Notes: generated by a model from the letters alone, not told the origin. A stretch of 64,000 bases of DNA from Thermogemmatispora sp042408965 (GCA_042408965.1 JBHOQN010000044.1:1-64000); one strand, 5' to 3'. Counted from the first letter of the stretch, positions 15,431-24,636 are shown. Numbers and translations: made by a program.

Positions 15431-16783
15431 ATGACGACGACGCGAATGGACCAGACCTCAAACGTCTCGCTGGACCACCTGCTGACGACGTGGGAGGAAC
15501 AAGGGATTCGCAACGTACTCTTCGAGTTGCCCGATATGCATGGCACAGCGCGCTCCAAGATCATCCCCCTCAATAAGGTGCGGGGCTACGCTGAAAAGGG
15601 CCTCAACATGTACGGCGGCACCGTTGCCCTGGACAGCCGCTCGTTCGTGGTCTCCGGAACAAAGTACAATGAAGAGCGGAACTACGCCGATCAGATGCTC
15701 ATTCCAGACCTCTCAACGGCGGCCATTGTCCCCTGGCTCAGCAATACCGCCCGTCTGATCTGCGACGCCTACTGGCAGGATGGCACGCCGCTCTATGCCG
15801 CGCCGCGCCATGTGCTGCGCCGCGTACTTGCCGAGCTGGACAGGCTTGGCTACCAGGCGATTATCGGCCTGGAGTACGAGTTCTACATCCTCGATCCAGT
15901 GACGATGAACCCCATCTTCAGCGGCCTGCACATCTTCAACACCTCGCGCAATCTCTCCGTTCCCGTCACCGAGCGCATCGTCGAGCTGATGCCCCAGATC
16001 GGCATTGACATCATCACCGCCAACTGTGAGTACGGCCCCGGCCAGTTCGAGATCAACTATGGCGCCCATCCCGCTCTGCGCGCCGGCGACCTCGGTTTCA
16101 CCTTCAAGAATGGCGTCAAGATGATCGCCCAGCAGCTCGGCTACCACGCCACCTTCATGACCAAGCCCTTCAGCGATCAGTCTGCCAGCGGCGCCCACAC
16201 GCACATCAGCCTCGTCTCGAAGGCGAACGGCCAGAACGCCTTCCTCGACGTCAACGATCAGCATGGCCTCTCGCGTGCTGCCTACTATTTCACGCAGGGT
16301 ATGCTCAAGCACGCCAACGCGGCCATGGCGCTGATGGCACCCACCCCCAACTGCTACCATCGCTTCGTGCCGCATCACTTTGCCCCCTCCAATATTAGCT
16401 GGGGACCTGAGGATCGCTCGGCAATGATCCGCGCCAAAAACAGCCGTGATGAGCGCACGCACCTTGAGAACCGTCTGCCCACTGCATTGAGCAATCCCTA
16501 TCTGTCGATCGCGGCGGTGGTCGCTGCCGGCGTGCTGGGCCTCAAGGATCAGGAGATGCCGCCAGAGGCCGTGTCGGGCCTGGCTGAGGAGCATAGCGAG
16601 TTTCCGCCGCTGCCCACCACGCTCGATGAGGCTCTCGATGCTCTCGAACGCGATAGCGACTTCCGCGCCCTCGTGGGCGACGAGTTCGTTGAGGTCTTCA
16701 CGACCGCCAAGCGCAGCGAGCTGGCTCGCCTCAAGGCCCACGTGACCGACTGGGAGCGCGAAGAGTATCTGGAGATGTACTGA
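15431..16783 (+). CDS. Glutamine-synthetase-like ligase (GlnT / gamma-glutamylamide synthetase type)
   Basis: The 450-residue protein is an ATP-dependent ligase of the glutamine synthetase fold, joining glutamate to ammonia or to an amine. Motifs: DMHGTARSKIIPL near residue 37, GLEYEFYI near 145, the metal/glutamate site ANCEYGPGQFEINYG near 197, SGAHTHISL near 256 and the ATP/phosphate loop with SWGPEDRSAMIRA near 325, then LENRLP. It lacks the adenylylation loop of GlnA type I and is closer to GlnT, PuuA, GmaS and the Streptomyces GlnA4 group, several of which gamma-glutamylate methylamine, ethanolamine or polyamines. Its presence about 4 kb from a BMC operon and within 12 kb of GlxBCD-like genes supports amine ligation rather than housekeeping ammonia assimilation; this is inference. 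ATG 15431 follows AATGGAGG. Confidence 0.8.
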   Translation: MTTTRMDQTSNVSLDHLLTTWEEQGIRNVLFELPDMHGTARSKIIPLNKVRGYAEKGLNMYGGTVALDSRSFVVSGTKYNEERNYADQMLIPDLSTAAIVPWLSNTARLICDAYWQDGTPLYAAPRHVLRRVLAELDRLGYQAIIGLEYEFYILDPVTMNPIFSGLHIFNTSRNLSVPVTERIVELMPQIGIDIITANCEYGPGQFEINYGAHPALRAGDLGFTFKNGVKMIAQQLGYHATFMTKPFSDQSASGAHTHISLVSKANGQNAFLDVNDQHGLSRAAYYFTQGMLKHANAAMALMAPTPNCYHRFVPHHFAPSNISWGPEDRSAMIRAKNSRDERTHLENRLPTALSNPYLSIAAVVAAGVLGLKDQEMPPEAVSGLAEEHSEFPPLPTTLDEALDALERDSDFRALVGDEFVEVFTTAKRSELARLKAHVTDWEREEYLEMY

Positions 16784-17106
16784 GCTGCACTGATCGCCTC
16801 TCATCTTGTCTGATCCTTCGCGCGACCTTGTATCTCTCTGCTGAGAGGTGGAGATGGAGACGCTCTCCCTTGTCTCCGCCTCTCTCCTCTGTGCCTCTCT
16901 GGCGGTCACCTCCGCTCACTCACTCGTTCACTCATGCGCCCTCTCGTCGGCTTGCTCCGACCCGCTGGTTCTTCCCCGGCTGCGCCCCTTTCATCGCGGC
17001 TTCCCCATGCGGTATAGTGTAGATGGGCGATGCCCGTTGCAGAGCTGAGCCTCTGCGCAACAGGGCCGGCGGGCTCGCTGTTCTGTAGTGATCCAGGGAG
17101 GACACT
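16784..17106. other. Intergenic, 323 bases
   Basis: No gene is seen. The stretch has a pyrimidine-rich half with a weak hairpin (GGAGAC/GTCTCC near 16858), an inverse copy of the GAGT-type repeat at 16914-16933, and TATAGT at 17013-17018, which may be the -10 element of the following dioxygenase-like gene. A short hairpin lies in the presumed leader at about 17036-17062. Confidence 0.35.
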
Positions 17107-18087
17107 ATGCAGCTGGAAGGTATTCATCATGTGACGGCTGTGACGGGTAACGCCTCGCTCAACGTCGCTTTTTACACGCAGGTCATGGGGATGCGTCTTG
17201 TGAAGAAGACGGTCAACCAGGATGATGTCTCGGCCTATCATCTTTTCTATGGTGATGAGATCGGCCATCCTGGCACGGAGCTGACCTTTTTTGATTGGCC
17301 TGATATTGAGGCACACCGCCCGGGGGCTGGCACGATCTCCAGAATCATGCTCGGCGTCCCCGGCGAGGAGGCCTTACACTACTGGCTGGAGCGCCTGGAG
17401 CGCTTCCAGGTCCGCCATGCTGGTCTGCAGCGCCAGGGCGAGCAGGGGCCGCTGATGCTGGCCTTTCAGGACCCCGAAGGGCAGCGTCTGGCTCTGGTCG
17501 ACGATGGTGGCCGTCTGCAAGGCGTGCCCTGGCGCAAAAGCTCCGTGCCGGCTGCCGTGGCTGTGCGCGGTTTCTACGCTGTGCAGCTCACGCAGCGTGC
17601 TCTGGCCCCCTCGGAGGGCTTCATGACGGAGACGCTCGGTTTTCGTCTGCGTGGCAGCTACCAGACGGCTGAGGGCGCCAGCGTCAGCGTCTTCGAGGTT
17701 GGCCCCGGTGGTCCTGGCGCAGAGGTGCACATTGAGGTCCAGCCCACAGCCCCTGTGCGGCGCTTCGTCGGTGTGGGAGGCGTGCATCATGTGGCCTTCC
17801 GCGTGCCCACCGATGAGGAGCACCGTGTCTGGCGCGAGCGCGTCGCTGCCGTCAATCGCACGGTGACTCCGATCATCGATCGCTTCTACTTCCACTCGAT
17901 CTACTTCCGCGAGCCGGGCGGGGTGCTCTTCGAGCTGGCGACAGATCTGCCGGGCTTTGCCGTCGATGAGGACCCTGAGGCGCTGGGCGAGCGGCTCTCG
18001 CTGCCCCCCTTCCTGGAAGGGTATCGGGCGCAGATCGAGGCGCAGTTGAAGCCGATTGAACCGCTCGATCTGGCGGCCCGGCCCTGA
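17107..18087 (+). CDS. VOC-family ring-cleaving-dioxygenase-like protein (MhqO/MhqA type)
   Basis: This 326-residue protein has two vicinal-oxygen-chelate modules, residues 3-135 (IHHVTAVTGNASLNVAFYTQVMGMRLVKK at the start, written here in part) and residues 150-295 (GVHHVAFRVP, then GGVLFELATDLPGF). The His/His/Glu metal set is present: His in IHHVTAV, His in GVHHVAFRV and Glu in LFELATD. The family includes MhqO and MhqA, involved in quinone and hydroquinone resistance, and chlorohydroquinone dioxygenases. It stands alone between the amine region and a membrane protein, so the substrate is not indicated by context. It starts at ATG 17107 after CAGGGAGGA. Confidence 0.75.
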   Translation: MQLEGIHHVTAVTGNASLNVAFYTQVMGMRLVKKTVNQDDVSAYHLFYGDEIGHPGTELTFFDWPDIEAHRPGAGTISRIMLGVPGEEALHYWLERLERFQVRHAGLQRQGEQGPLMLAFQDPEGQRLALVDDGGRLQGVPWRKSSVPAAVAVRGFYAVQLTQRALAPSEGFMTETLGFRLRGSYQTAEGASVSVFEVGPGGPGAEVHIEVQPTAPVRRFVGVGGVHHVAFRVPTDEEHRVWRERVAAVNRTVTPIIDRFYFHSIYFREPGGVLFELATDLPGFAVDEDPEALGERLSLPPFLEGYRAQIEAQLKPIEPLDLAARP

Positions 18088-18237
18088 GCCGGGAGACCCG
18101 TCAGGTCGTCCATCGCGCAGGGCGCAGCAGCAGTACGATGTGAAGGAGCTCACAGTGTGTAATGCTCAAACGGAGTATCCTCAACGCGGGAGGGCACGCG
18201 CCTGCCATCTGGCTCTGAACAAAGGAGGACACCCCCC

Positions 18238-19872
18238 ATGGCGCGCAACTTCTATCGCATCTATCTTTACACTGTACTGATCGTCCTGCTCAGCTTTGCC
18301 ATCTATGCCCTCGCCCGGATTCTGGAGCCGTTGCTGCGTCTGACGCCCTTACGTGCGGCCTATCAGGTCCCGCCGGGGCGCACGGAGCTTGTACAGAACC
18401 TCGTCTTTGCTGTGACGGTCCTGCTCGTGGTTGCGCTGCTCGGTGGTCTCCACTACTGGCTGCTGCGCCGTGATCTCCGCCAGGAACCAGCGGCCGGTCA
18501 GGGGGCTGTGCGGGCCGTGTTCTTGAATCTGAGCGAGCTGCTCATCGCGCCTGTGGCTGTGACCGCCATCGGTCAGCTCTTTATTTCAGGTGAGGCGGGT
18601 GTGGTCGCGATGGGTATCAGTCTACTCGTCGGGCTGCTGGTACTGGAATGGGAGCGACGTCGCCTGCCTGCTGGCTCCGGTCTGGCTCTCCTCTTCCAGC
18701 GTCTGCACGTCTACGGTGTTCAGCTTGCTCTGCTCTTTCCTTTATTTACAGGGTTCATCTATGCTCTCATGCTGTTCCAGGATGCCTGGTTCAATGGCGG
18801 CAGTGTGCTGCATTTCACTCCCTGTTTCAGCTTCATCTCCTGTGGAGAGCGCCTGAATCTGATCAGCTATCTGGCGCAGGCACTCTGGTTTCTCCTGGCC
18901 TGGTCTGCCTACGCCTATCTCAGCCGTCGAGATGCTGGATCGTTGCTGCGGCGGCTGCTCTACGCTGGCAGCCTTGCCTATGGCCTCTTGCTCGCTATTG
19001 AGGAGCTGGCCGGCCTGCTTGACATCCTCCTGCGTCTTCTCTTCCATATCCAGGTCACCCGTGAAGATCTTCTCTTTCCTCCTGGGGCGCTGATTGCGGG
19101 CGAGCGTCTCGCCGCCCTGCCAGTCGGCCTGCTGGTTGCCGTCCTCTCCTGGCTCTGGCTGCGCTGCGAGATCCCGCTGCTGCCCGATCCGCAGCGTGCG
19201 CGTGCCATGCTGAGCACCAGCCTGATCGCCATCGCTGCGGCTCTGCTGGCTCTCGCGCTCTGGGTTGGCGTCGGCCGGCTGCTGCTGGCCCTGCTTCTGA
19301 GCCTCTTTCCCACGGGGGGGCGTCCCCTTCCTGGGGACTGGATCGCGGGCGTGGCCCTCTTGCTGATAGGACTGGGGGAGCTGCCCCTGGACCTGCTGCT
19401 GCGGCGGCGCAGCCTGCGCGAGCCGGCTGTGGCGCTCCTGCCGCGGCGCGGCTTTGTGCTGACGGCGCTGGCCGCTGGAGTGCTGGCGGCGGCGATCGGT
19501 GGAGCGATCGCGCTCTACGCCTGGGGAACCGCTGTCCTGGGTGCGCCTGTGGGAGACTGGCCACGCCTCGCACAGCAGGCTCTGACAAGCTGTCTTGTCG
19601 GGGTGGCTATCGTTGCTCTCTATCTCTGGCGTGCGCGTCGCGAGCGTCTGCTGGTCTTTGCGGTGCCGGCCCTGGCAGAGGGCGTGCGAGGGCCTCGCCT
19701 ATCTGTGCCGGGTGAGGAGGGCCGCGCCGAGGCGGAGGAAGCCCTGGTCTCCAGGTCGAGGACCTCGGAGACCCTGGAGGGCATTCTTGAAAGCCTGCTG
19801 GCGCAGCGCATCACGCTCGAGGAGGCGGCGGCCCGCATTCGCGCTCTTGCCCGTCAGTCCCCTGCGTTATGA
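18238..19872 (+). CDS. Multi-spanning membrane protein, DUF5671-like
   Basis: The 544-residue protein is almost entirely hydrophobic with roughly 12 to 14 predicted membrane helices in repeated pairs separated by short Arg-rich loops (for example YWLLRRDLRQE and WLRCEIPLLPDPQRAR). The first helix context, ARNFYRIYLYTVLIVLLSFAIYAL in outline, resembles the DUF5671 repeat seen in Chloroflexota membrane proteins; this is a resemblance by eye. Residues 480-544 form a soluble tail with a helical hairpin (LEGILESLLAQRITLEEAAARIRALA). It has a strong AAAGGAGG ribosome site. There is no transporter signature, and function is unknown. Confidence 0.55.
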   Translation: MARNFYRIYLYTVLIVLLSFAIYALARILEPLLRLTPLRAAYQVPPGRTELVQNLVFAVTVLLVVALLGGLHYWLLRRDLRQEPAAGQGAVRAVFLNLSELLIAPVAVTAIGQLFISGEAGVVAMGISLLVGLLVLEWERRRLPAGSGLALLFQRLHVYGVQLALLFPLFTGFIYALMLFQDAWFNGGSVLHFTPCFSFISCGERLNLISYLAQALWFLLAWSAYAYLSRRDAGSLLRRLLYAGSLAYGLLLAIEELAGLLDILLRLLFHIQVTREDLLFPPGALIAGERLAALPVGLLVAVLSWLWLRCEIPLLPDPQRARAMLSTSLIAIAAALLALALWVGVGRLLLALLLSLFPTGGRPLPGDWIAGVALLLIGLGELPLDLLLRRRSLREPAVALLPRRGFVLTALAAGVLAAAIGGAIALYAWGTAVLGAPVGDWPRLAQQALTSCLVGVAIVALYLWRARRERLLVFAVPALAEGVRGPRLSVPGEEGRAEAEEALVSRSRTSETLEGILESLLAQRITLEEAAARIRALARQSPAL

Positions 19873-19878
19873 GCAGCG

Positions 19879-19900
19879 CCTGCCCTGTTCGCAGGGCAGG
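19879..19900 (+). terminator. Terminator-like hairpin after the DUF5671-like gene
   Basis: CCTGCCCT (19879-19886) pairs perfectly with AGGGCAGG (19893-19900) around a 6-base loop, 7 bases after the stop codon. There is no T-run; an A-run follows instead. Confidence 0.45.
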
Positions 19901-19960
19901 TGAGCTGCAAAAAACGTTGTATATGCCACTCGTTTAGCGCCACCTTCTCATTTCAATCTA

Positions 19961-19989
19961 TTGAAATATGCTGGCATGAATGTTACACT
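19961..19989 (+). promoter_or_regulatory. Sigma-70-type promoter of the XRE regulator
   Basis: TTGAAA (19961-19966) and TACACT (19984-19989) are exactly 17 bp apart in a locally AT-rich stretch. The regulator starts 51 bases downstream. Confidence 0.65.
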
Positions 19990-20039
19990 CACTCCCAGAT
20001 ATGTATCGTGTTGCTCTACTGGTTGAGGAGGCGTGAACG

Positions 20040-21281
20040 ATGGCTGCCTGCTGGTGGTGGAAGTACGGAGACTATCCGCCGGGAAAGCATAATCTGCCGC
20101 ACACGGGAGCGGTGCTGACGGACTATCGTCGACGGAGAGGATTGACATGCGAGGGGCTGGCGCAGATTCTGGGCGTAGAGCGACGAGCTGTGACCTACTG
20201 GGAGGCAACGATGTATCTGGCTGATCCGGGGAGACGTATCATACTGGCGAAGGTGCTGAAGATACCGCCGGCGCTGCTGGGGCTGGCGTGGGAGCAGGTG
20301 GCGTACGCGGAGGGAGGCGATCGGGCGGAGCGCTCGTATGAGCGGCTGGCGGAGGTGGTGAGCGCGGGAAGGTATTATCAGTGGGAGGACACGCTGCGGG
20401 TGGCGAGGGAGCTGCTGTATGCGGGGCAGGTGCAGGCGATTGCGCAGCGGATGGGGCGCTGGCTGAGGGAGATGAGGAGGCAGGCGAGGGAGGCGCCGAC
20501 GGGGGAGAGCGAGGCCTGGCGCTGGCTGCTGGGCCACTATCTGCTGCTGGCCAGCTCACTGGCCCGTCATCGACCTGCTGCTGATGGAGGGTGCGAGGCC
20601 GCTCTGGCCTTCTGCCTGGAGCTGCTCGGCTTGGCTCAAGACCAGGAGGACCCGACCTTGATGGGACTGGCTTACTATCGCCTGATGGATCTCTACCACG
20701 AGCGCGGGGAGCAGCAGCAGGCGCGGGATGCGGCGGAGGCGGGGGTGAGGTGGGCCGGGCGCGTGGGGCCGGCGCTGCGAGGGAATCTCTATCTGCGGGC
20801 GGCGACGGTGCTGGCGGAGTTGGGGGAGGCGGATGAAGAGCAGTGGCGTCGCTGGCAGGAGGAGGCGCTGAAGCTGGCGGAGCGGGTAGAGCGAGGAGAG
20901 GGAGACGCCTCGCTGCTGAAGCTGAACCGGGCGGCGGTGCATCATGAGCGGGCGAAGGTGCTGCTGGGTGAGGGGCAGCGTGCGAGAGGGAAGGAGGCGC
21001 TGAGCGAGGCCTATCGCGAGCTGGCCCAGGCGCGGGCAGGCGTCACGGCGCAGGTAGGGGCCTGGAGGATGTACCTGGACGTGACAGAGGCGCGGCTCTT
21101 TCAGGAGCAGGGGGAGCTGGAGCAGAGCGCCTGGCAGGCGGTGAAGGCCTGGAAGGGGGCGCGGGAGATGGGGTCGGCCAGAGTAGAGTCGGAGCTGAGG
21201 GAGCTGTACGCCAGCCTGAGCGCGCAAGCGCCGCAGAGCGTCTCAGTGCAGCAGCTGGGCGTCGAACTGCGAATCTTCTAA
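20040..21281 (+). CDS. XRE-family helix-turn-helix regulator with TPR-like C-terminus
   Basis: The 413-residue protein has an XRE/Cro helix-turn-helix at about residues 23-75 (GAVLTDYRRRRGLTCEGLAQ, then VERRAVTYWEA and LAKVLKIPPALLGL). The remaining 330 residues are amphipathic helices arranged in TPR-like pairs, such as LMGLAYYRLMDLYHERGEQQ and LYLRAATVLAELGEADEEQ. This layout is shared with peptide-responsive RRNPP-type and related regulators, and many such genes occur in Ktedonobacteria (general knowledge). The start follows GAGGAGGCG. The promoter at 19961-19989 is dedicated to it, and no adjacent co-oriented target gene is present, so its regulon is unknown. The gene has a more purine-rich coding strand than its neighbours. 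Confidence 0.75.
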   Translation: MAACWWWKYGDYPPGKHNLPHTGAVLTDYRRRRGLTCEGLAQILGVERRAVTYWEATMYLADPGRRIILAKVLKIPPALLGLAWEQVAYAEGGDRAERSYERLAEVVSAGRYYQWEDTLRVARELLYAGQVQAIAQRMGRWLREMRRQAREAPTGESEAWRWLLGHYLLLASSLARHRPAADGGCEAALAFCLELLGLAQDQEDPTLMGLAYYRLMDLYHERGEQQQARDAAEAGVRWAGRVGPALRGNLYLRAATVLAELGEADEEQWRRWQEEALKLAERVERGEGDASLLKLNRAAVHHERAKVLLGEGQRARGKEALSEAYRELAQARAGVTAQVGAWRMYLDVTEARLFQEQGELEQSAWQAVKAWKGAREMGSARVESELRELYASLSAQAPQSVSVQQLGVELRIF

Positions 21282-21381
21282 TCTGCGCTCTGGCGCTGGC
21301 GAGGCGTGCTGCCAGTGCAGTGCGCCCTGGACCACGACGAGACCCGGTTCGCCAGCCAGCGTCCCCCTCTCAAAAGCCAGA

Positions 21382-21422
21382 AGAGAGAAGGACCGGCTAC
21401 CAAGAGCCAGTCCCCCTCTCTC
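21382..21422. terminator. Imperfect hairpin between convergent regulator and nuoN genes
   Basis: The arms AGAGAG..GGACCGGCT and AGCCAGTCC..CTCTCT pair with a few mismatches around a short loop. The position between convergent genes suits a bidirectional terminator. Confidence 0.4.
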
Positions 21423-21456
21423 CACGTTTCCTCTGCCTGAGCCTGGCGGAGCGAGG

Positions 21457-22986
21457 CTAGTGGCCGAGAGCGGCCAGCACCGTCTGCACAGAGGCGAAGA
21501 GCGTCGAAGCCGCCGGCAGCGCCCAGTTCAGCACCACCTGGGCCACAACGATCAGCACCAGCAGCGCCGCCGTTGCCAGCACAATCGACGAACTCAGGCC
21601 CAGCGGCGTCGCTAGGCGATCCTCCTTCGGCGGGGCATCGAAGTACATCGACTTCACGATGCGTCCGTAGTAAACCAGCGAGACCACGCTATTGAGCAGA
21701 GCGATCACCACCAGCCACTGCAGCCAGGGCTGGTTCATCTGCACCCCCTGACTCCAGGCCGCGCTGAAGATAAAGACCTTGCTCCAGAAACCCGCCACCG
21801 GCGGAATACCCGCCAGCGAGAGCAGGCAGAGCGCCGTACCCAGGCTGATCAACGGCTGACGGCGCGCCAGCCCGCGGAAGTCCTCGATGCGCTCGCCGCC
21901 GGTCGCATCCGCCAGGGCGATGATGCCCGAGAAGGCGCCCAGATTGGTCAGCACATAGACCAGAATGAAGAAGAGCACCGCCGCATTCCCCTCCGGGCGG
22001 CCCGTCGCCAGGCTGGCGCAGAAGCCCACCAGCAGGTAGCCCGCCTGAGCGATGCTCGAGTAGGCCATCATCCGCTTCACGCTCGTCTGCACCGCGGCCA
22101 CCACGTTCCCCAGAGTCATGGTCAGGATCGCCATCAGAGCCACCACCACCACAAGTTGAGGCAAATCACGCAGATTGAGACCACCGTAGAAGAAGATGCG
22201 CAGCAGGCCCGCAAAGCCAGCCGCCTTCGAGCCCACCGAGAAGAAGGCCGTCGCCGGCGTCGGCGCCCCCTCATAGATATCCGGCGCCCACATGTGGAAG
22301 GGGACCGCCGAGATCTTGAAGCCGAAGCCCGCCAGGACCAGGATGTCCGCCACAATCACCAGCAAGTTGCCGTCCTGCAGGCCCTTCGCAAAGGTGCCAG
22401 CGATACTCAGAAGATCCGTCGTACCCGTCAGCCCATAGAGCAGGGCGAAGCCATAGAGCAAGATCGCCGAGGACATCGCGCCCAGCAGCACGTACTTGAC
22501 GGCCGCCTCCGCCGAGCGCTCATCCGTACGCAGCAGGCCAGCCATCACATAGAGCGGAAAACTCGTCAGTTCCAGCGAGATGTAGAGCGAGATCAGCTCA
22601 CCCGTGCTGGCCATCAGCATCATCCCGGTGGTCGAGAAGAGCAGCAGCGTATAGAACTCGCCCCCGGCCTTCACATACTTGTTGACATACGTATAGGAAG
22701 CCAGGATCATCACCGCAGCGATCAGCAAGAAGATGACCTTGAAGAAAAGGGCGTAGTTATCAACCACCAGCATGTTGAAGAAGGCGCGCCGCGCCGTGCC
22801 GGTATTCGTCAGGATCAGCGAGATCGTGAAGAAGGCCGGCACCACCAGGCCCACCAGGGCCACCGCTGCCGTCACAAGACGCCGTTTGACGAACAGATCG
22901 ATCGTCATCACCAGCAGCGCCAGCAGCGTCAGGCTCAGCTCCGGCGAGAGCAGATAGAGATCGGAGACCCGAAAAGCCGTAGCCAT
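21457..22986 (-). CDS. nuoN: NADH-quinone oxidoreductase subunit N
   Basis: This 509-residue, 14-helix protein is a proton-pumping antiporter-like subunit of respiratory complex I in the cytoplasmic membrane. Typical motifs include SLYISLELTSFPLYVMAGL with the conserved Glu of helix 5, KYVLLGAMSSAILLYG, FGFKISAVPFHMWAPDIYEGAPTP (broken-helix Lys and quoted in part), and KRMMAYSSIAQAGYLLVG. Length fits the family. It is the last gene of a reverse-strand block nuoJ-K-L-M-N with gaps of 5-15 bases. The peripheral subunits nuoA-I are not in this window upstream of nuoJ, so the complex is split between loci. Confidence 0.95.
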   Translation of the reverse strand: MATAFRVSDLYLLSPELSLTLLALLVMTIDLFVKRRLVTAAVALVGLVVPAFFTISLILTNTGTARRAFFNMLVVDNYALFFKVIFLLIAAVMILASYTYVNKYVKAGGEFYTLLLFSTTGMMLMASTGELISLYISLELTSFPLYVMAGLLRTDERSAEAAVKYVLLGAMSSAILLYGFALLYGLTGTTDLLSIAGTFAKGLQDGNLLVIVADILVLAGFGFKISAVPFHMWAPDIYEGAPTPATAFFSVGSKAAGFAGLLRIFFYGGLNLRDLPQLVVVVALMAILTMTLGNVVAAVQTSVKRMMAYSSIAQAGYLLVGFCASLATGRPEGNAAVLFFILVYVLTNLGAFSGIIALADATGGERIEDFRGLARRQPLISLGTALCLLSLAGIPPVAGFWSKVFIFSAAWSQGVQMNQPWLQWLVVIALLNSVVSLVYYGRIVKSMYFDAPPKEDRLATPLGLSSSIVLATAALLVLIVVAQVVLNWALPAASTLFASVQTVLAALGH

Positions 22987-22999
22987 ACGTTGCAGCCTC

Positions 23000-24622
23000 C
23001 TAGCGACCGAGCGCCGTGGCGGCTACCGGCAGGAGCTGGTGCAAAGCTGGAACGATCACATCCAGCAAGAAGCCGGGGTAGACACCAACGAGCACGATAA
23101 ACGCTGCCAGCGTCACGAGCGGAATGCCCTCCCGCCACGAGGCATCAGGCAGCCAGTTCCATTGCATATTAAAGGGACCAAAGAAAACCCGTTTAAGCAT
23201 CCACAGCAGGTAGGCAGCTGTCAGGATCATCGTAAAGACAGCGATAGCCGTCTGCAACGGCCAGATGCGATAGCTGCTCGTGAAGACCATATACTCCGCG
23301 ACAAAGCCCGCCAGGCCAGGAAGGCCGAGCGAGGCCAGGCCGGCGAAGGTGAAGAGCGTACCGAGGAAAGGCATGCGCTTGGCCACGCCGCCGAAGACCT
23401 CGATTTCGCGCGTGTGAGCATGGTCGTAGATCACACCGACACAGAAGAAGAGCAAGCTGGTGATCAGACCATGACTGATCATCTGCACCGTGGCACCCAT
23501 GAGGGCCGCCGTGCCGAAGCGCGCCACGTCCGGGTTGCTGGTGTGGATGGCCATCGCCGCCGCCGCCACGCCCAGCAGGATGATGCCCATGTGACTCACG
23601 CTCGAGTAGGCCACCAGACGCTTCATATCCTTCTGTACCAGGCAGATCGCCGCCCCATAGAGGATGTTAATCACCGCCAGCACCACCAGCAGCGGAGCGA
23701 ACTGCTGCAGGCCATCCGGGAAGAGGCCCAGGCAGATACGGATCAGCCCGTAGGCCCCCATCTTGAGCAGGACGCCCGCCAGGATCACGCTGACCTCCGT
23801 CGGCGCATCCGTGTGCGCATCGGGCAGCCAGGTATGCAGCGGGAACATAGGGATCTTGACTGCAAAGGCCACGAAGATCAGCAGGAAGGCCAGGAGCTGC
23901 GAACCCATCGTCACTCCCAGGAGCGGAATGGTGACGCCGCCACTGGCCGGCAGCAGGTGCTGCATCAGCACGGGCAGGCTGGCTGTATTCTGGCCAGCCT
24001 GGAAGTAGACCAGCAGAATGCCCGCCAGCATGAAGATACTGCCAAAGAAGGTGTAGAGCAGAAACTTCCAGGCCGAGTAGATGCGGCCCGGCATGCCATG
24101 CTTCATCACCTCACTGCCCCAGATGCCGATCAGCAGGAACATCGGCGCCAGCTCGACCTCCCAGAAGAGGAAGAAGAGCAGCAGGTCGAGCGCCATAAAG
24201 ACGCCCATCACACCCGCCTCCAGCAGCAGCAGAGCCATGTACTCCTTCACGCGCGTCTTCTGCCAGCCGCCGATCACCGCCAGCACCGTCAGCAGGGCGT
24301 TCAGAATCACCAGCGGCAGGCTCAGGCCGTCAACGCCCAGATAGTAGTCGATTCTGAAGGTCGTGGCGCCGAGCTGGAACTGAATCCAGGGGAGCTGAAC
24401 CACGTCGATCGAGGCCGGGTTGGCGTGTGGATCGGTAACCGAGCCAAACTGATAGCCGCTGGCGCTGGCGATGCGGAAGAAGATAGCCAGCGAGAGTGCC
24501 AGCGTCGCCACGCTGAAGAGTAGCGCCAGCCAGCGCGAGACGCGCGCTGGAGCCAGCAGGGCCGCCACGCCGCCGAGGACTGGCAGCAAAAGAATCCAGG
24601 TGAGATCGTAGGCAAAGATCAC
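23000..24622 (-). CDS. nuoM: NADH-quinone oxidoreductase subunit M
   Basis: The 540-residue antiporter-like membrane subunit of complex I shows the family hallmarks LLLFFLFWEVELAPMFLLIGIWG with the key Glu, AVKIPMFPLHTWLPDAHTDAPTE in part (transmembrane Lys and the LHTWLPDAH motif), KDMKRLVAYSSVSHMG, and a C-terminal helix. It starts at GTG 24622 behind GAGGGGGGAA and lies 14 bases after nuoL, 13 bases before nuoN, so the block is a single transcription unit. The length is slightly above average but no insertion stands out. Confidence 0.95.
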   Translation of the reverse strand: MIFAYDLTWILLLPVLGGVAALLAPARVSRWLALLFSVATLALSLAIFFRIASASGYQFGSVTDPHANPASIDVVQLPWIQFQLGATTFRIDYYLGVDGLSLPLVILNALLTVLAVIGGWQKTRVKEYMALLLLEAGVMGVFMALDLLLFFLFWEVELAPMFLLIGIWGSEVMKHGMPGRIYSAWKFLLYTFFGSIFMLAGILLVYFQAGQNTASLPVLMQHLLPASGGVTIPLLGVTMGSQLLAFLLIFVAFAVKIPMFPLHTWLPDAHTDAPTEVSVILAGVLLKMGAYGLIRICLGLFPDGLQQFAPLLVVLAVINILYGAAICLVQKDMKRLVAYSSVSHMGIILLGVAAAAMAIHTSNPDVARFGTAALMGATVQMISHGLITSLLFFCVGVIYDHAHTREIEVFGGVAKRMPFLGTLFTFAGLASLGLPGLAGFVAEYMVFTSSYRIWPLQTAIAVFTMILTAAYLLWMLKRVFFGPFNMQWNWLPDASWREGIPLVTLAAFIVLVGVYPGFLLDVIVPALHQLLPVAATALGR

Positions 24623-24636
24623 GACAGTTCCCCCCT

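Noticed and set aside
22156..24523. Long forward-strand open frames opposite nuoN and nuoM
   Set aside because: Their translations are Arg/Gln/His-rich and unlike any protein, while the reverse strand encodes clear complex I subunits. They are antisense shadows of GC-rich genes.
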